Source of the DNA: Bog-473 sp963791455
GTDB lineage: Bacteria > Actinomycetota > Acidimicrobiia > Acidimicrobiales > RAAP-2
DNA: 64,000 nucleotides
Direction: 5' to 3'
Assembly (NCBI GenBank): GCA_963791455.1
Contig: CAWBSM010000005.1
Location: 186,001 to 250,000 of the forward strand
A program made the position numbers and the translations under genes. Positions 1 to 9,177 of this stretch are shown one piece after another. The notes beneath the pieces were generated by a model that was not told the DNA's origin, ran no database searches, and saw only the letters and a list, made by a program, of their open reading frames with translations. Numbering within the stretch: position 1 is the first letter of the stretch; each line of letters starts with the position of its first letter.

Positions 1-564
1 GGTCGGCTCGATCTGGAATTGCTCGAGAAGGGACTCCACGTGCGGATCGGTGTCAGGGTCAAGCCACTGATAGGGCAGACGTGTTCTGGCGAGGAACTCC
101 CGGATCTGGAGGGTCTCGGGTGAATACCGCGAACCGATCACTCGCGTCGCCGTGGCCGCTCCGGTGATGAGATCGGCTCGCCGGGCCATGAAGGCGGCCA
201 GGATCTTGTCGCTCAGCTGAGGCTGGGTCGCAATGATCCGGCGGAGGGTCTCGACGGGCACCGCCAACACCTCGCCCGGCTCGGCCACCCGAGCGCTCAC
301 GAACACCCGAAGTCCGGTCAACAGGTTCAGCTCACCGAGGAACCGCCCCGGACCATGGGAGGCGATGACCCGTCGTTCGTCGTCGGCATCGAGCAGGATC
401 TCCACCCGCCCCGAGAGCACGACGTAGAAGTCGTAGCCGGCGTCACCCGCCCGGTACAGGTAGTGACCGGCGTCCACCTTTCGGCGCGTACCCATCGGCT
501 CGAGGAGAGAGAGCTCGGCGGCGTCGAGGGTCCGGATCGAGGCGTCCGCGTCACTCATCAACAT
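1..564 (-). CDS. cyclic-nucleotide-binding domain protein, probably N-terminus of a cNMP/thioredoxin-reductase-like fusion (partial)
   Basis: The reading frame is open from an ATG at 564 (alternative ATG at 558) to the left edge, so only about 188 N-terminal residues are seen. Residues about 15-130 look like a Crp-type cNMP-binding beta-roll: a GDAGYDFYVVLSGRVEI strand region, then a phosphate-loop-like GRFLGELNLL. After it comes a linker with RYSPETLQIREFLAR, the kind of sequence that joins cNMP domains to thioredoxin-reductase-like flavoprotein domains in actinobacterial fusions. The flavin domain itself would lie outside the window, so the fusion is inferred. No good ribosome-binding site separates the two candidate starts. 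Confidence 0.75.
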   Translation of the reverse strand, partial: MLMSDADASIRTLDAAELSLLEPMGTRRKVDAGHYLYRAGDAGYDFYVVLSGRVEILLDADDERRVIASHGPGRFLGELNLLTGLRVFVSARVAEPGEVLAVPVETLRRIIATQPQLSDKILAAFMARRADLITGAATATRVIGSRYSPETLQIREFLARTRLPYQWLDPDTDPHVESLLEQFQIEPT

Positions 565-647
565 GGAGGGTATCGGGAGCCGCTGATGGGCGTAGCTCAG
601 CCAGGGTTTACGCCTTCACCTCGCGATCAGGTCGTGACTGTCGGAGT

Positions 648-2210
648 TCACCGGCAAGCCACCCGTACCCGGCAGATGTGGATTCGAGACGGTTCGACCG
701 AAACCGTTTCGGCCGTTGCGGTCCCGCCTTGGGACGACGCCAGCTGCGTCAGGCCGCCGCGCCGAAGCACCAACCCTGCGACGACCGCCCCAGCCACGAA
801 GATCAAGGAGGACCACAGGAACGCTGTCGTATAGCTGTGGAGGAGGGCGGCCTGGAGATTGGCCGGGGTGACCGCCCGCCCGACCAAGTAGGACGTGGCG
901 GCACCGGCGGCCAGCGTGTTGAGCAGCGAGGTTCCAATGGATCCTCCCACCTGTTGGGCGGTGTTGAGGGTGGCCGATCCCACGCCGGCGTCCTGGGGCG
1001 CCAACCCCAGGGTCCCCGTGCTGAAGGCGGGAGCGACGCTCAGTCCGAATCCGATGCCCAACAGCAGCAGATAAGGAAGCACGTGGCTGACGTACGAAGA
1101 GTGCAACCCCACCAGATGGAGCCCGAACAACGCGGCAGCTGACACGAGCAAGCCGATCGGCACGATCGGCTTGGGTCCGAACCGGGGTAAGAGAATGCGA
1201 TTGGACACCTGCGCCGTTGCGGCCAGGGCGGCCACCAGGGGCAAGAAAGCGACCCCGGTCTTCACTGGGCTGAACCCCAAGGTGCCCTGCAGGTAGTAGG
1301 TCAAGAACAAGAACACGCCGAAGATCCCGACGCTGGCAAACAGCATGGCCAAGATGGAACCGCCCCGCGTTCGGTTGAGCACGACCCGGGGCGGGAGCAG
1401 TGGATATCTCGCTCTGTTCTCCACATACGCAAACGCAGCAAGCAGGGCGAGCCCCCCCACGAGGAACCCGATCGTGTACGGATTGCGCCACGCCGTGGTC
1501 TCGGCATGCGAGAAACCGAAGACGAGGCAGAACAACCCGACCGCCACCAGAAAAAGGCCGGGCAGGTCCAACGGGTCATGGTCAGCGCCCTCGTCGTTCT
1601 GCAACCAGAGCACGGCTCCCGTGATGGCGATCGCAGCAAAAACGAGGTTGACGAACAGCGTCCATCGCCATGTGGCGTACGAGGTCAGGATGCCGCCGAG
1701 CAGGAGCCCCAGCGCACCGCCCGCGCCGGCGATGGCGCCGTAGACCCCGAAGGCCCGCCCACGCTCCCCCGGATCAGTGAAGGTCGTGGTCAAGAGCGCC
1801 AATACCGAGGGCGCAAGCAGTGCCCCGAACGCGCCCTGGACGGTCCGCGCGATGACGAGCATCGTGAAGTTGACCGAGGCCCCACCGATGGCCGATGCCA
1901 CGGCGAAGCCGACTAGCCCGATGATGAGGGCCCGTTTGCGTCCCACCGTGTCCCCGATACGGCCGCCGAGGAGGAGCAAGCTGCCGAAGGCAAGGGAATA
2001 CGCGGTGACGATCCACTGCCGATCGGCATTCGAGAAGTGCAGATCGTGCTGAGCGGTGGGCAGGGCGATGTTCACGATGGTGCTGTCGAGAATGACCATC
2101 AGCTGCGCGATCCCCAACACGGCCAGAATCCACCACCGCCGGCCGTAGTTGGCGACGTCTGCCGCGGTCCCGCCCTCGCCGCCGTGCTCCATCGTCATGA
2201 GTGTGGTCAT
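648..2210 (-). CDS. MFS drug exporter, DHA2 (EmrB/QacA-like) family
   Basis: A 520-residue protein with about 14 hydrophobic segments, the usual size of DHA2 (14-span) proton-driven exporters. Near residue 30 it has the family start region ILDSTIVNIALPTAQ. Motif A follows (GGRIGDTVGRKRA, about residues 82-94), and the antiporter motif C glycine-rich segment (GAIAGAGGALGLLLGG) lies near residues 158-173. It probably expels a hydrophobic drug or metabolite across the membrane; the substrate cannot be told. The ATG at 2210 has GGAG a few bases upstream. No adjacent regulator gene is visible, and the gene stands alone. Confidence 0.9.
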   Translation of the reverse strand: MTTLMTMEHGGEGGTAADVANYGRRWWILAVLGIAQLMVILDSTIVNIALPTAQHDLHFSNADRQWIVTAYSLAFGSLLLLGGRIGDTVGRKRALIIGLVGFAVASAIGGASVNFTMLVIARTVQGAFGALLAPSVLALLTTTFTDPGERGRAFGVYGAIAGAGGALGLLLGGILTSYATWRWTLFVNLVFAAIAITGAVLWLQNDEGADHDPLDLPGLFLVAVGLFCLVFGFSHAETTAWRNPYTIGFLVGGLALLAAFAYVENRARYPLLPPRVVLNRTRGGSILAMLFASVGIFGVFLFLTYYLQGTLGFSPVKTGVAFLPLVAALAATAQVSNRILLPRFGPKPIVPIGLLVSAAALFGLHLVGLHSSYVSHVLPYLLLLGIGFGLSVAPAFSTGTLGLAPQDAGVGSATLNTAQQVGGSIGTSLLNTLAAGAATSYLVGRAVTPANLQAALLHSYTTAFLWSSLIFVAGAVVAGLVLRRGGLTQLASSQGGTATAETVSVEPSRIHICRVRVACR

Positions 2211-2523
2211 CAGGTGCTCCGTCTCTGCAGAGGGGACTCCGCTCCCCCTTCACTCTGGTCCTGGAACCGGCGCGCCTTCATCGAGGGAACCTTGCCGCGC
2301 GGTCCGAGGTCGACGAGACTTGCGGCCGCTGCGACATGGTCACGTGATGCAGTGCCCCCCAAGTAAAGCCAACATGAACCCGGGGCGCCGCAGGCCTACT
2401 AGGTCTCGTCCCCGACGGCTACACGGTACCGAGCGATGTTAGGGATAATAAAGGCTAGGGCCGTCGCCCACGCCAACAAGATCGGCGTTGGGCGAGTATG
2501 CCTGCGCTGCCGAAGGCGAGCCG
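2211..2523. other. intergenic region, no gene recognised
   Basis: This stretch separates the MFS exporter start from the pdxH stop. Short open frames exist here but none has family-like sequence or a convincing start site. An AT-richer patch near 2440-2455 (TTAGGGATAATAAAGG) could hold a promoter, but I see no paired -35 element. Confidence 0.4.
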
Positions 2524-3195
2524 TCAGGGTGATAACCGCTCGATCCTCCATCCTCCGAACTGAGCCCGGTAGCGGAGCCGATCGTGTAAGCGGTCCGCTC
2601 CTTCTTCCCACAGCTCGACCTCCTCAGGCCGCACCCGGTAACCGCCCCATCGCCGTGGACGGGGTGGCCCCGCTTCGTCGGGGAACGCTTCGGCCAGGTC
2701 GGCCACCCGCTGTTCGAGCACCTCTCGACTCACGACCACTTCACTCTGGTGGCTTGCGACGGCACTCCGTCGAGCTCCTGGCGGCCGCGACCGCCAGTAG
2801 GCGTCCGACTGATCGTCATCGACCTCCTCCACGGTTCCAGTCACCCGGACCTGTCGATGCACTGGGCGCAACCAGTGGAAAAGGGCAGCGGCGAATGGAT
2901 TCGCCCCCAGCTCACGGCCCTTGTCGCTTTCACGGTCGGTGTAGAAGACGAGACCTCGGTGGTCGATGCCTCGGAGCAGCACCATTCTCGACGATGGGTG
3001 CCCATCGGTGGTGGCTGTGGCAACGGCCATCGCCTCGGGCATGGGCTCGCCCGCTGCCCGTGCAACCTCGAGCCACTGGGACAGCTGGGTCATCGGATCT
3101 GGATCGACGGACGCTTCGTCCACGCCCATAGTCTGCTCGTTCGGGCGCCCGTGGGTCTGTGTGAGTTCACGTGAGCTGTCGCCCGAGTGCGACAT
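2524..3195 (-). CDS. pdxH: pyridoxamine 5'-phosphate oxidase
   Basis: The 223-residue length fits the classical PdxH enzyme, which oxidises pyridoxamine/pyridoxine 5'-phosphate to pyridoxal 5'-phosphate with FMN. Visible landmarks are EAMAVATATTDGHPSSRMVLLRG (FMN-site start), the FYTDRESDKGRELGANP segment, the SRPPGARRSAVASHQSE region and the C-terminal RLHDRLRY...W.IERLSP that closes true PdxH proteins. This full-length enzyme differs from the four shorter flavin-domain proteins found further right. It stands alone with no visible operon partner. Confidence 0.95.
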   Translation of the reverse strand: MSHSGDSSRELTQTHGRPNEQTMGVDEASVDPDPMTQLSQWLEVARAAGEPMPEAMAVATATTDGHPSSRMVLLRGIDHRGLVFYTDRESDKGRELGANPFAAALFHWLRPVHRQVRVTGTVEEVDDDQSDAYWRSRPPGARRSAVASHQSEVVVSREVLEQRVADLAEAFPDEAGPPRPRRWGGYRVRPEEVELWEEGADRLHDRLRYRAQFGGWRIERLSP

Positions 3196-3426
3196 CTGCG
3201 ACCGTGCCTAGGGGAACGTAGGTTGTTGGTTTTCACCGATACACAATTGTGGGCCTGGGTCTCGTTCGGGTACCGGGTTCAAGAATCGACAAGACGTCGG
3301 AAAAGACGCCTTCTGGAAGGTGGATTCCGGCCTTGTGGTGTCCCAGTCGCCGGGGAGGGGTGGGATCACGTGCGCCACGAGTCGGCGACGGAGTCGCCCG
3401 GAGCCGGCACTCTGGCGCGACGCCCA

Positions 3427-3828
3427 TCACCTCCAACCCGACGTGAGACCCGCCTGCACGATCCACTCATGCAGCTCCGGTCGCTGCACCTCCTCGACAG
3501 AAGTCACCTTGACGTACCGGGTCCGGTCGGTCGTGCCGAGTGGCGGTGGGCAGTCGAAGTCAGCACCTCCGAGGAATACGACATTCACGGAGACATCGTA
3601 AGCGGCCATCTCGATGATCCACCCGAGTTGCGGTAGCCCGTAGTACGGCCTCTTCCACTTGACGGCATAGTGGAGGCCCGGGATCGTCGCTCGGATCGTC
3701 TTGTCCAACTGCTTGACAATGGGCTGGAGCTGCGGCACTTGGCGCCGGAACCAGTCGTCGATGTCCGAGTGGTCCGTCGCCGGCTCTGGGGGCTTTCGCG
3801 ATGCGTTCCCCTTGATTGCTTTCGGCAT
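3427..3828 (-). CDS. DUF1801 family protein
   Basis: A 133-residue protein resembling the DUF1801 (YdhG-like) family. The typical core is visible: a helix region ending in IRATIPGLHYAVKWKRPYYGL, then IIEMAAYDVSVNVVFLGGADF, and a closing EEVQRPELHEWIVQAG segment. The function is not known for the family, although the fold is compact and single-domain. It is a stand-alone minus-strand gene, with about 230 bases of empty sequence between it and the pdxH start. Confidence 0.85.
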   Translation of the reverse strand: MPKAIKGNASRKPPEPATDHSDIDDWFRRQVPQLQPIVKQLDKTIRATIPGLHYAVKWKRPYYGLPQLGWIIEMAAYDVSVNVVFLGGADFDCPPPLGTTDRTRYVKVTSVEEVQRPELHEWIVQAGLTSGWR

Positions 3829-4052
3829 TGCAAGTCCCTCTGTCGAAGCCGGTGGAAGTTTACGGCCAAGATGTCCGACTCGGAGGCGGGAATCTCAGGT
3901 CACCGGGATGAAGCCATTGAAACGAGATTGGCCATGATTTCCTCCTTGTGTCTGAGGAGCCCCGCAAATACTCAGAACGAAACTCGCCGCTCAAGTCCGC
4001 ACTATCCCGCTGAACTGGGGCAGCGCACCGAACGGTTTCTAGAGTCTCCACC

Positions 4053-4388
4053 ATGGGGGCGCTACCCGAACGGTCATGGCCAATCTCAGATGGTGTTGTG
4101 GCCCTACGCCGGTTCACCGAACAAGATGTGACCGAAGTGACCAGGGCATGCCAAGACCCTGAAATAGCTCGCTGGACCGCCGGTATCCCGAGTCCCTACG
4201 AGGAGCATCATGCGCAGTGGTGGATTGCTCCATACGACTCGCTGGTGAACGTGGGCGCCCCTGCCGAAGCGTTTACGCTCCAAGAATGGCTCGACCAGAC
4301 GATTATCCGGTATCGCCTTGCGTTCCCGCTGATCTTTCTTCAAACCCGGACCTCAGGCTTACCGTGGAATCCGATCTATATCGCGTGA
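4053..4388 (+). pseudogene. GNAT acetyltransferase N-terminal fragment
   Basis: The first 58 residues read like the start of a RimJ/RimL-type GNAT acetyltransferase: VVALRRFTEQDVTEV, then DPEIARWTAGIPSPY and EEHHAQWW. After about position 4230 the similarity stops, and the rest of the open frame runs into the upstream part of the pentapeptide-repeat gene. The acetyl-CoA-binding core is absent, so the product cannot be active. A deletion that joined a GNAT gene to unrelated sequence is the simplest explanation. Confidence 0.65.
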
Positions 4389-4957
4389 TAATCCAAGGTG
4401 ACTTCTCAGATGCCAACTTGGAGCAGATGATTATCGAAGAATCTGTCGTTCTGCGTTCGGCATTCGTTGGCGCTGACCTCGGCCGCCTCCGGCTGGTTGA
4501 TGTTGTCGTGGAGGGAAGCGACTTCTCGGGCGCAGAGATGAGTGAAGCCTCGTTCACCCGTGTCACATTCAAAGATTGTCGGGTGTCGGGCGCGCTGATG
4601 GAACAGGCTCAATTGCGAGATGTGACCTTTTCTGAATCAAAGATGGACGACGTCAACTTCCGAATGTGCCAAGGCGAGCGGCTGGTCTTCGATCACGTCA
4701 ACCTTCAAAGAGGTGACTTCTACGCCGCCCACTTGACGTCTGCAAGGTTCTTTGACTGCGACATGAGGGAGACCGACGTATCTCAGGCGGTCTTGCCACA
4801 GGCGCGCTTTCACGGCTCGCTTCTCTCAGAAATTAAAGGAGGCGAGTACTTGAGAGGGATTGTGATCGACAGCTCCCAAGTACTGCCTCTGGCTACCCGT
4901 GTCTTTTCCGCTCTTGACATCCGAGTCGAGGATGCAAGGAACGCTGAAGACCCTTGA
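4286..4957 (+). CDS. pentapeptide-repeat protein
   Basis: About 223 residues made largely of A(D/N)LXX-like five-residue repeats, for example GDFSDANLEQ, SAFVGADLGRL, SDFSGAEMSEASF and GDFYAAHLTSARF. Such repeats fold into a right-handed quadrilateral beta-helix. Some family members mimic DNA and protect gyrase, but nothing here points to that role. I chose the ATG at 4286 because the open frame upstream (from 4217) overlaps the GNAT fragment and does not look like repeat protein. The ribosome-binding site is weak. Confidence 0.75.
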   Translation: MARPDDYPVSPCVPADLSSNPDLRLTVESDLYRVIIQGDFSDANLEQMIIEESVVLRSAFVGADLGRLRLVDVVVEGSDFSGAEMSEASFTRVTFKDCRVSGALMEQAQLRDVTFSESKMDDVNFRMCQGERLVFDHVNLQRGDFYAAHLTSARFFDCDMRETDVSQAVLPQARFHGSLLSEIKGGEYLRGIVIDSSQVLPLATRVFSALDIRVEDARNAEDP

Positions 4958-5065
4958 ACGCCCCAGACGACCCCGACGGGGGATCCCCGAAGAAGTCGGA
5001 TGGTGGCACCCTACCCGGGAGGTCTGCAAGGGAAGCCGAGCGGCACATGCGCGAGGCTTGTATCG

Positions 5066-5407
5066 ATGAGCCTCGAATGTGCAAAAGACCATCTGATCGC
5101 CGCGGTGGGGTCGTTAGCGAAGAGCGAAGGGCTCTTGCCTGAGCGTCTACAGCTGGCGTGGGACGACCACGTGCAGATGCTCTGGAGCAACCGTGTCTCA
5201 CAGCCGACCTCTTAGGGGACTTCAGGGACCTCTGGCATCGCTACACGGCGCGGTCTGACGACCGGACGAGCACCGCCCTGCGTGATCTCGCGAAGGACGA
5301 TCGAGACTGCCATCGACCAGCTCATTGCGCTGTCGGCCCGGACCTGCGTCGTGGCGGCGCAGAGTCGCGATGACGTGATCCTGGCCACCCTCGCTGACCT
5401 CGCATAA
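5066..5407 (+). pseudogene. small unknown gene broken by frameshifts
   Basis: Three consecutive pieces in different frames read as one plausible small soluble protein. The first begins at the ATG at 5066 (MSLECAKDHLIAAVGSLAK). The middle piece has DLLGDFRDLWHRYTAR. The last, TIETAIDQLIALSART, continues through to a TAA at 5405-5407. Each piece has balanced, protein-like composition, whereas the other frames do not. At least two frameshifts are needed to join them. I do not recognise the family; the joined product would be about 113 residues. Confidence 0.5.
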
Positions 5408-5458
5408 GACGCTCGGACCGGTGGTGGTCAGGGACACCGCTCGACCGTCCTTCTGTGC

Positions 5459-5613
5459 TCAGCACGGCATCGCAGATACTCTGCAGGAGAACCTTACGAT
5501 GCTCGGATTGTTCAACCATTCGGGTTCTCGATCACGCGACACTCGAGTACGGTACGGTCTCGTTGCGTTTTTCCATTGCGCTGACTCCGTCGTACAAGGC
5601 ATCCCTTGCGCAA
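5459..5613 (+). pseudogene. GNAT acetyltransferase C-terminal fragment
   Basis: Two short pieces in adjacent frames match the C-terminal part of the intact GNAT gene at 28356-29057. IADTLQENLTMLGLFNHSG here corresponds to LADTLSENHTMLGVFLHSG there, and LEYGTVSLRFSIALTPSYKA corresponds to TEYDTVTLRFGIAPTAAYRA. One frameshift near 5525 separates them, and no N-terminal part is present. It is a remnant of a paralogous copy. Confidence 0.7.
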
Positions 5614-5899
5614 GCGCCGAGGCAGCTGGACGATCGATCCAACTGGTGCCGCCCGCCGCTCGAGCCGGCCTGAGTCGTCGTCGGGGGCTGAGACACCAGC
5701 ATTGGGATGTCCAGGAGACGGATGCTCGTCCCGATAGGATGGCATCGAACCCTGCACGGCGCCTGCGGAAGGCGGCTTCGGCGGCAAAGCGACCGGATCC
5801 GGCATCGCCTCGATTATGGAGTTCCGGACGATCCCTCGTCACCGCAGACTCAGTGTGTTGTCGGCGAATCCGCTCCAACATCAGAGCTGGCGTAATCGT

Positions 5900-6412
5900 T
5901 CAAACAGCCCGGGTAGCGATGAAGAGAGATTTGAACATCGCACTCATCTCAGACAGTTGATAGCGGGCCTGTAGGCCGCTGGGGTTGGGTAGAAGCCACA
6001 AAATGGCGTCGCCCAGAAGTTGGGGCTGGCGACCGATTGCGACCTTCGGTCGAAGAAATGCTGTCCGGTAGGCCTGTAGCCCAAGCACTGCGACGCAACG
6101 GGGCCGCAGGCTTCCAACCTTGGCCTCGAGCTGCACTGCGCCCTGACGCAGTTCGGCGCCTGTCAGTTCGCTGGCCGTTGCCGTCACTCGTCCAACCAGG
6201 TTTGTGATACCGATTCCGAGCCCAGGCAGAGTGTGTTGTTCGGTGGGCAAGAGAACACTTTGGGTGAAACCACTTGCAAAGAGCAATTTCCAGAACCGAT
6301 TCCCGGGCCGGGCGAAATGCAGGCCGAGTTCACCCGAAAGCGTCCCAGGGTTGATACCACAGAAAAGGACGCGAAGATCCGGACCGCCCAGATCGGGGAG
6401 AGCCTGCTTCAT
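5900..6412 (-). CDS. mug: G/U (T) mismatch-specific uracil-DNA glycosylase
   Basis: A 170-residue protein of the Mug/TDG family, which removes uracil or thymine mispaired with guanine and starts base-excision repair. The active-site motif GINPG lies near residues 19-23, and the second family motif NPSGLQARY near the C-terminus (about residues 142-150). The FARPGNRFWKLL segment between them is typical. Length agrees with Mug from other bacteria. It is flanked on both sides by broken genes but is itself intact. Confidence 0.92.
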   Translation of the reverse strand: MKQALPDLGGPDLRVLFCGINPGTLSGELGLHFARPGNRFWKLLFASGFTQSVLLPTEQHTLPGLGIGITNLVGRVTATASELTGAELRQGAVQLEAKVGSLRPRCVAVLGLQAYRTAFLRPKVAIGRQPQLLGDAILWLLPNPSGLQARYQLSEMSAMFKSLFIATRAV

Positions 6413-6648
6413 CGAGCAACAACATATTGCGCCAGCAGACGTCCCAGGGCACTGATCTCCGAACGGGACGTCGTCGACCCCGACCCCTCTTGACCCATCA
6501 GGACCGACACGTCTCGAGCGCCCTCGGTTCCTTCTGGACCATGACGAATCCAGAACGACGCCAGTTTCACTTCCCGAGCACCATCTATGGGCTCAAGTAA
6601 TGCCACCGTCCCGATGCTCACGGTTCAGTGTGCAAAACATTTCCCGGT

Positions 6649-6804
6649 ATCAAGTTCAACGCGGTCGAGCCTGGTTTCAGTGCTAACGAGCTACCTCAGT
6701 GGGTCCGGGCAGCCGGTGGAGAAGGGTCCGCAGGTCATCGTGCGCATGGCAGCGGTCGGTGGGACCCTTCGAGGGGCACCTTTCAGGAAGGGCAGCTTAC
6801 GCAG
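6649..6804 (+). pseudogene. short-chain dehydrogenase C-terminal remnant
   Basis: Fragments read like the C-terminal part of a bacterial SDR. IKFNAVEPGFSANEL is in one frame, then QPVEKGPQVIVRMAAVG in the next, then DPSRGTFQEG back in the first. In intact SDRs these blocks follow one another in this order (NAVEPG...T, then EGA.IIVRMA..G, then TG.F). Two compensating frameshifts and the loss of the whole N-terminal Rossmann half make it non-functional. Confidence 0.55.
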
Positions 6805-6972
6805 GTGACGCTGTCGCGTGGCGGCACCTTTCGGCCGTCCGACTCATCCTGATTCCCAGACGCTGCAGCCTGGTCCATCGGCTCCGATCGAAAGGATGGA
6901 CGCTCGACCGCCGACCCGCAACCTCGTCATGAGCGACCCAGAGACGAATGTGCGGATGAGGCAGCTAGGTGG

Positions 6973-7625
6973 CTACTCCACACGATCGAGCACCGGGTCC
7001 GGATGCTCACCCAGATACTCGACCCACGCGCTTTTGGCGCACGGATAGTGCTTTGAAGCCTCGACCAAGTTCATGAACCCAACCAAGTTTGCGTCGAATC
7101 GCTCCTGCAGGCTTAGGTCAGCAAGCCGCCCCTCGGCGTCAAAGGCCTTATGCGCCTGAGCCAGCGAAAACATGTCCGGATAGACGCGGGCCCCCAGGTG
7201 CTCGAACGGAACCCGCAGAGCCCACAAGCCGCGGTTGCCTCCAGACATCGAAGGAGACGCCGACAGCAAGAGCGCGGGGGCTCATTGAACGGCTGCGGCG
7301 AGAACCGCGACACCCAATCTACGGTGTTCTTCAGTGATCCGGGCATCGAGGCGTTGTACTCAGGAGACGCAATCACGAAGGCGTCGCATTCGCTGAGTCG
7401 ATCTCGCAGCCGAACGGCTCCGGTCGGCCAGTTTCCTTTTTCTTGTTCGTCTGCGCTATAGGTCGGCGTGTCGAAGTCGGTCATGGAAGCGAAATCCACG
7501 ACCCCACCGTTCCGCTCCAGGCACACAGCCGCTAGTTCCGCAAGCTGAGTATTGAGGGAGCCATGTCGAGCGGAAGCAGAGAAGACCAGAAACCTTACGA
7601 GCATGCGATCGCCAATGGTGGTCAC
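6973..7625 (-). pseudogene. NADPH-dependent FMN reductase, frameshifted
   Basis: The first part from 7625 reads as a flavodoxin-like FMN reductase: VRFLVFSASARHGSLNTQLA near the start (phosphate-binding loop) and IASPEYNASMPGSLKNTVDW in the middle. Near 7268 the frame changes. The C-terminal half (LLSASPSMSGGNRGLWALR, then HLGARVYPDMFSLAQAHKAF) continues in another frame to 6973. Joined, it would be a normal protein of about 216 residues. A single 1-base change explains the break, so a sequence error is as likely as real decay. Confidence 0.8.
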
Positions 7626-7861
7626 AGTCGCCTCCCTTTCTCTCCGTCCGTTCCGAGTGGATTTTAACCGTCCGCCAGTTCAGAGTCGAAGGCCGGCACC
7701 TAGCGGGCATCCTTCTGCGGCCCGGTTGCGAATGAACGAATGGGAGCCTTACGCGAACGGTGTCCGCTCCCGATCTCCTACCCGCGGACGATGTCCACAA
7801 GCGGATCCGCTGCGGTGATCGGCAAGTAAGGCCGAATCAGTCATGGGATCTTCACGGCGTC

Positions 7862-8665
7862 TCAGGCCATTCGAGCGCTCGAACCGAGACTGACTTCCAT
7901 GATCGTGCCGGTAAGCACCCCGGGGTCTTGGACTAAGTACATCACTGCGCGCGTGACGTCCTCGGCTTCGATCCAAGGCTTGGCGATCGGATTGCTACGA
8001 GTCAACCGCCGAACGACTTCTTCGGGTACCTCGCTGTCAGCATCGGGCTGCAGCATCGGAGTGCGCACCGCGCAGGGGCACACGACGTTGACGGTGATCC
8101 CGTCGTTCGCCACTTCAAGGGCCAAGGACTTTGCCAGACCGATGACGCCCCATTTGGTGGCGTTGTAGGCGGATTGACCCTTGATCCCCATACGGCCGCC
8201 CATCGACGCAGTGACGACGATCCGACCCCAACGCTGTTCCAACATGGGAGGCACAACTGCCCGTAGCGTTGTGAACACCCCGGTAAGGTTGGTAGCCAGC
8301 ATCTGCTCCCACGACTCGTCGGTGACATCGACAAACTGGCCAACGGTAACGATGCCGGCATTGGCCAACGCAATGTCAAGCCGGCCAAACTCCTCCAACG
8401 TGTGCTCGACTCCGGCATTGACCTGGCTCGCGTCGCTCACGTCGACCGACCGAGAAAGGCACCGCCGTCCTTTCTCCTTCACCAGCTTGGTCGTGAGATC
8501 GAGATCCTCCTGCGTACCAAGTGAATAGGTAAGCGATGACATAGGACCCGGCACGTCCCACGCCACAATGTCAGCCCCATCTGACGCCAACGCGAGCGCG
8601 TGCGCCCTTCCCTGTCCCCGCGCTGCACCGGTGATGAGAGCGACCTTCCCGTCCAGCGATCCCAT
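7862..8665 (-). CDS. SDR family oxidoreductase, mycofactocin-coupled type
   Basis: A 267-residue classical-length SDR. The cofactor loop is TGAARGQGRAHALALA, the NAG motif is ALANAGIV, and the catalytic pair is in SAYNATKWG (Tyr-x3-Lys). The segment after AWDVPG, with a short insertion near residues 40-60, is like that of the actinobacterial SDRs thought to hold NAD tightly and use mycofactocin as electron acceptor. It probably oxidises an alcohol; the substrate is unknown. It lies near other catabolic genes but is not obviously in an operon. Confidence 0.85.
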   Translation of the reverse strand: MGSLDGKVALITGAARGQGRAHALALASDGADIVAWDVPGPMSSLTYSLGTQEDLDLTTKLVKEKGRRCLSRSVDVSDASQVNAGVEHTLEEFGRLDIALANAGIVTVGQFVDVTDESWEQMLATNLTGVFTTLRAVVPPMLEQRWGRIVVTASMGGRMGIKGQSAYNATKWGVIGLAKSLALEVANDGITVNVVCPCAVRTPMLQPDADSEVPEEVVRRLTRSNPIAKPWIEAEDVTRAVMYLVQDPGVLTGTIMEVSLGSSARMA

Positions 8666-9177
8666 GGTCGGTCACTGTACCCGGCGGCGCCAATGTCTCC
8701 GTCAGTGGCCATCGCCTTCGCGTCGCGGTCCTCGACTCCTACCGTGCCGACATTTACAGACGAGGATCGTGAACCGTCTCTCCCATGTTCACACCCCAAG
8801 TCGAGACTGACTCGTGATCCACGAGGGCTGATCGCATCGCCCTGTGGGTCATTCATCTGTATGGGTTGGTCGCCTTCCCATCCACAACGTCACGACACTC
8901 CGATCGACCTGTGGCCTGGAACAGGCAGAGAAGAAACTCTGCAGCGAGCTTTCTCTTCCCATGCTGCTAACTCGGGCACGGGACCACGTCACCGGATTGG
9001 AATGGACCCCACGACGAGTCGATCTCCTCCGAGGTCAGATGCCCACCCAGCCCACGCAAGGGTCCATATGGGTGGAGTCGCCTTGATCCCAGGTGAGGGC
9101 GCCTCTAGCTTTTGCGTGTCGTTGCAAAGGTGGGGTCAACACGCTGCCGTGCGACCACCCAGAGGGAGGGATCTTCC
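8666..9177. other. intergenic region, no gene recognised
   Basis: About 510 bases separate the divergently read SDR (minus) and amidohydrolase (plus) genes. Open frames here are short and lack family-like sequence. The region must contain both promoters, but I cannot point to a clear -35/-10 pair or an operator. Confidence 0.4.

Noticed and set aside
616..1491. 291-codon minus frame inside the MFS gene
   Set aside because: Alternative frame of the exporter, rich in Arg/Pro/Gly with no membrane pattern.
2399..2611. 70-codon minus frame overlapping the pdxH end
   Set aside because: No family signal, and it would overlap the pdxH stop in another frame.
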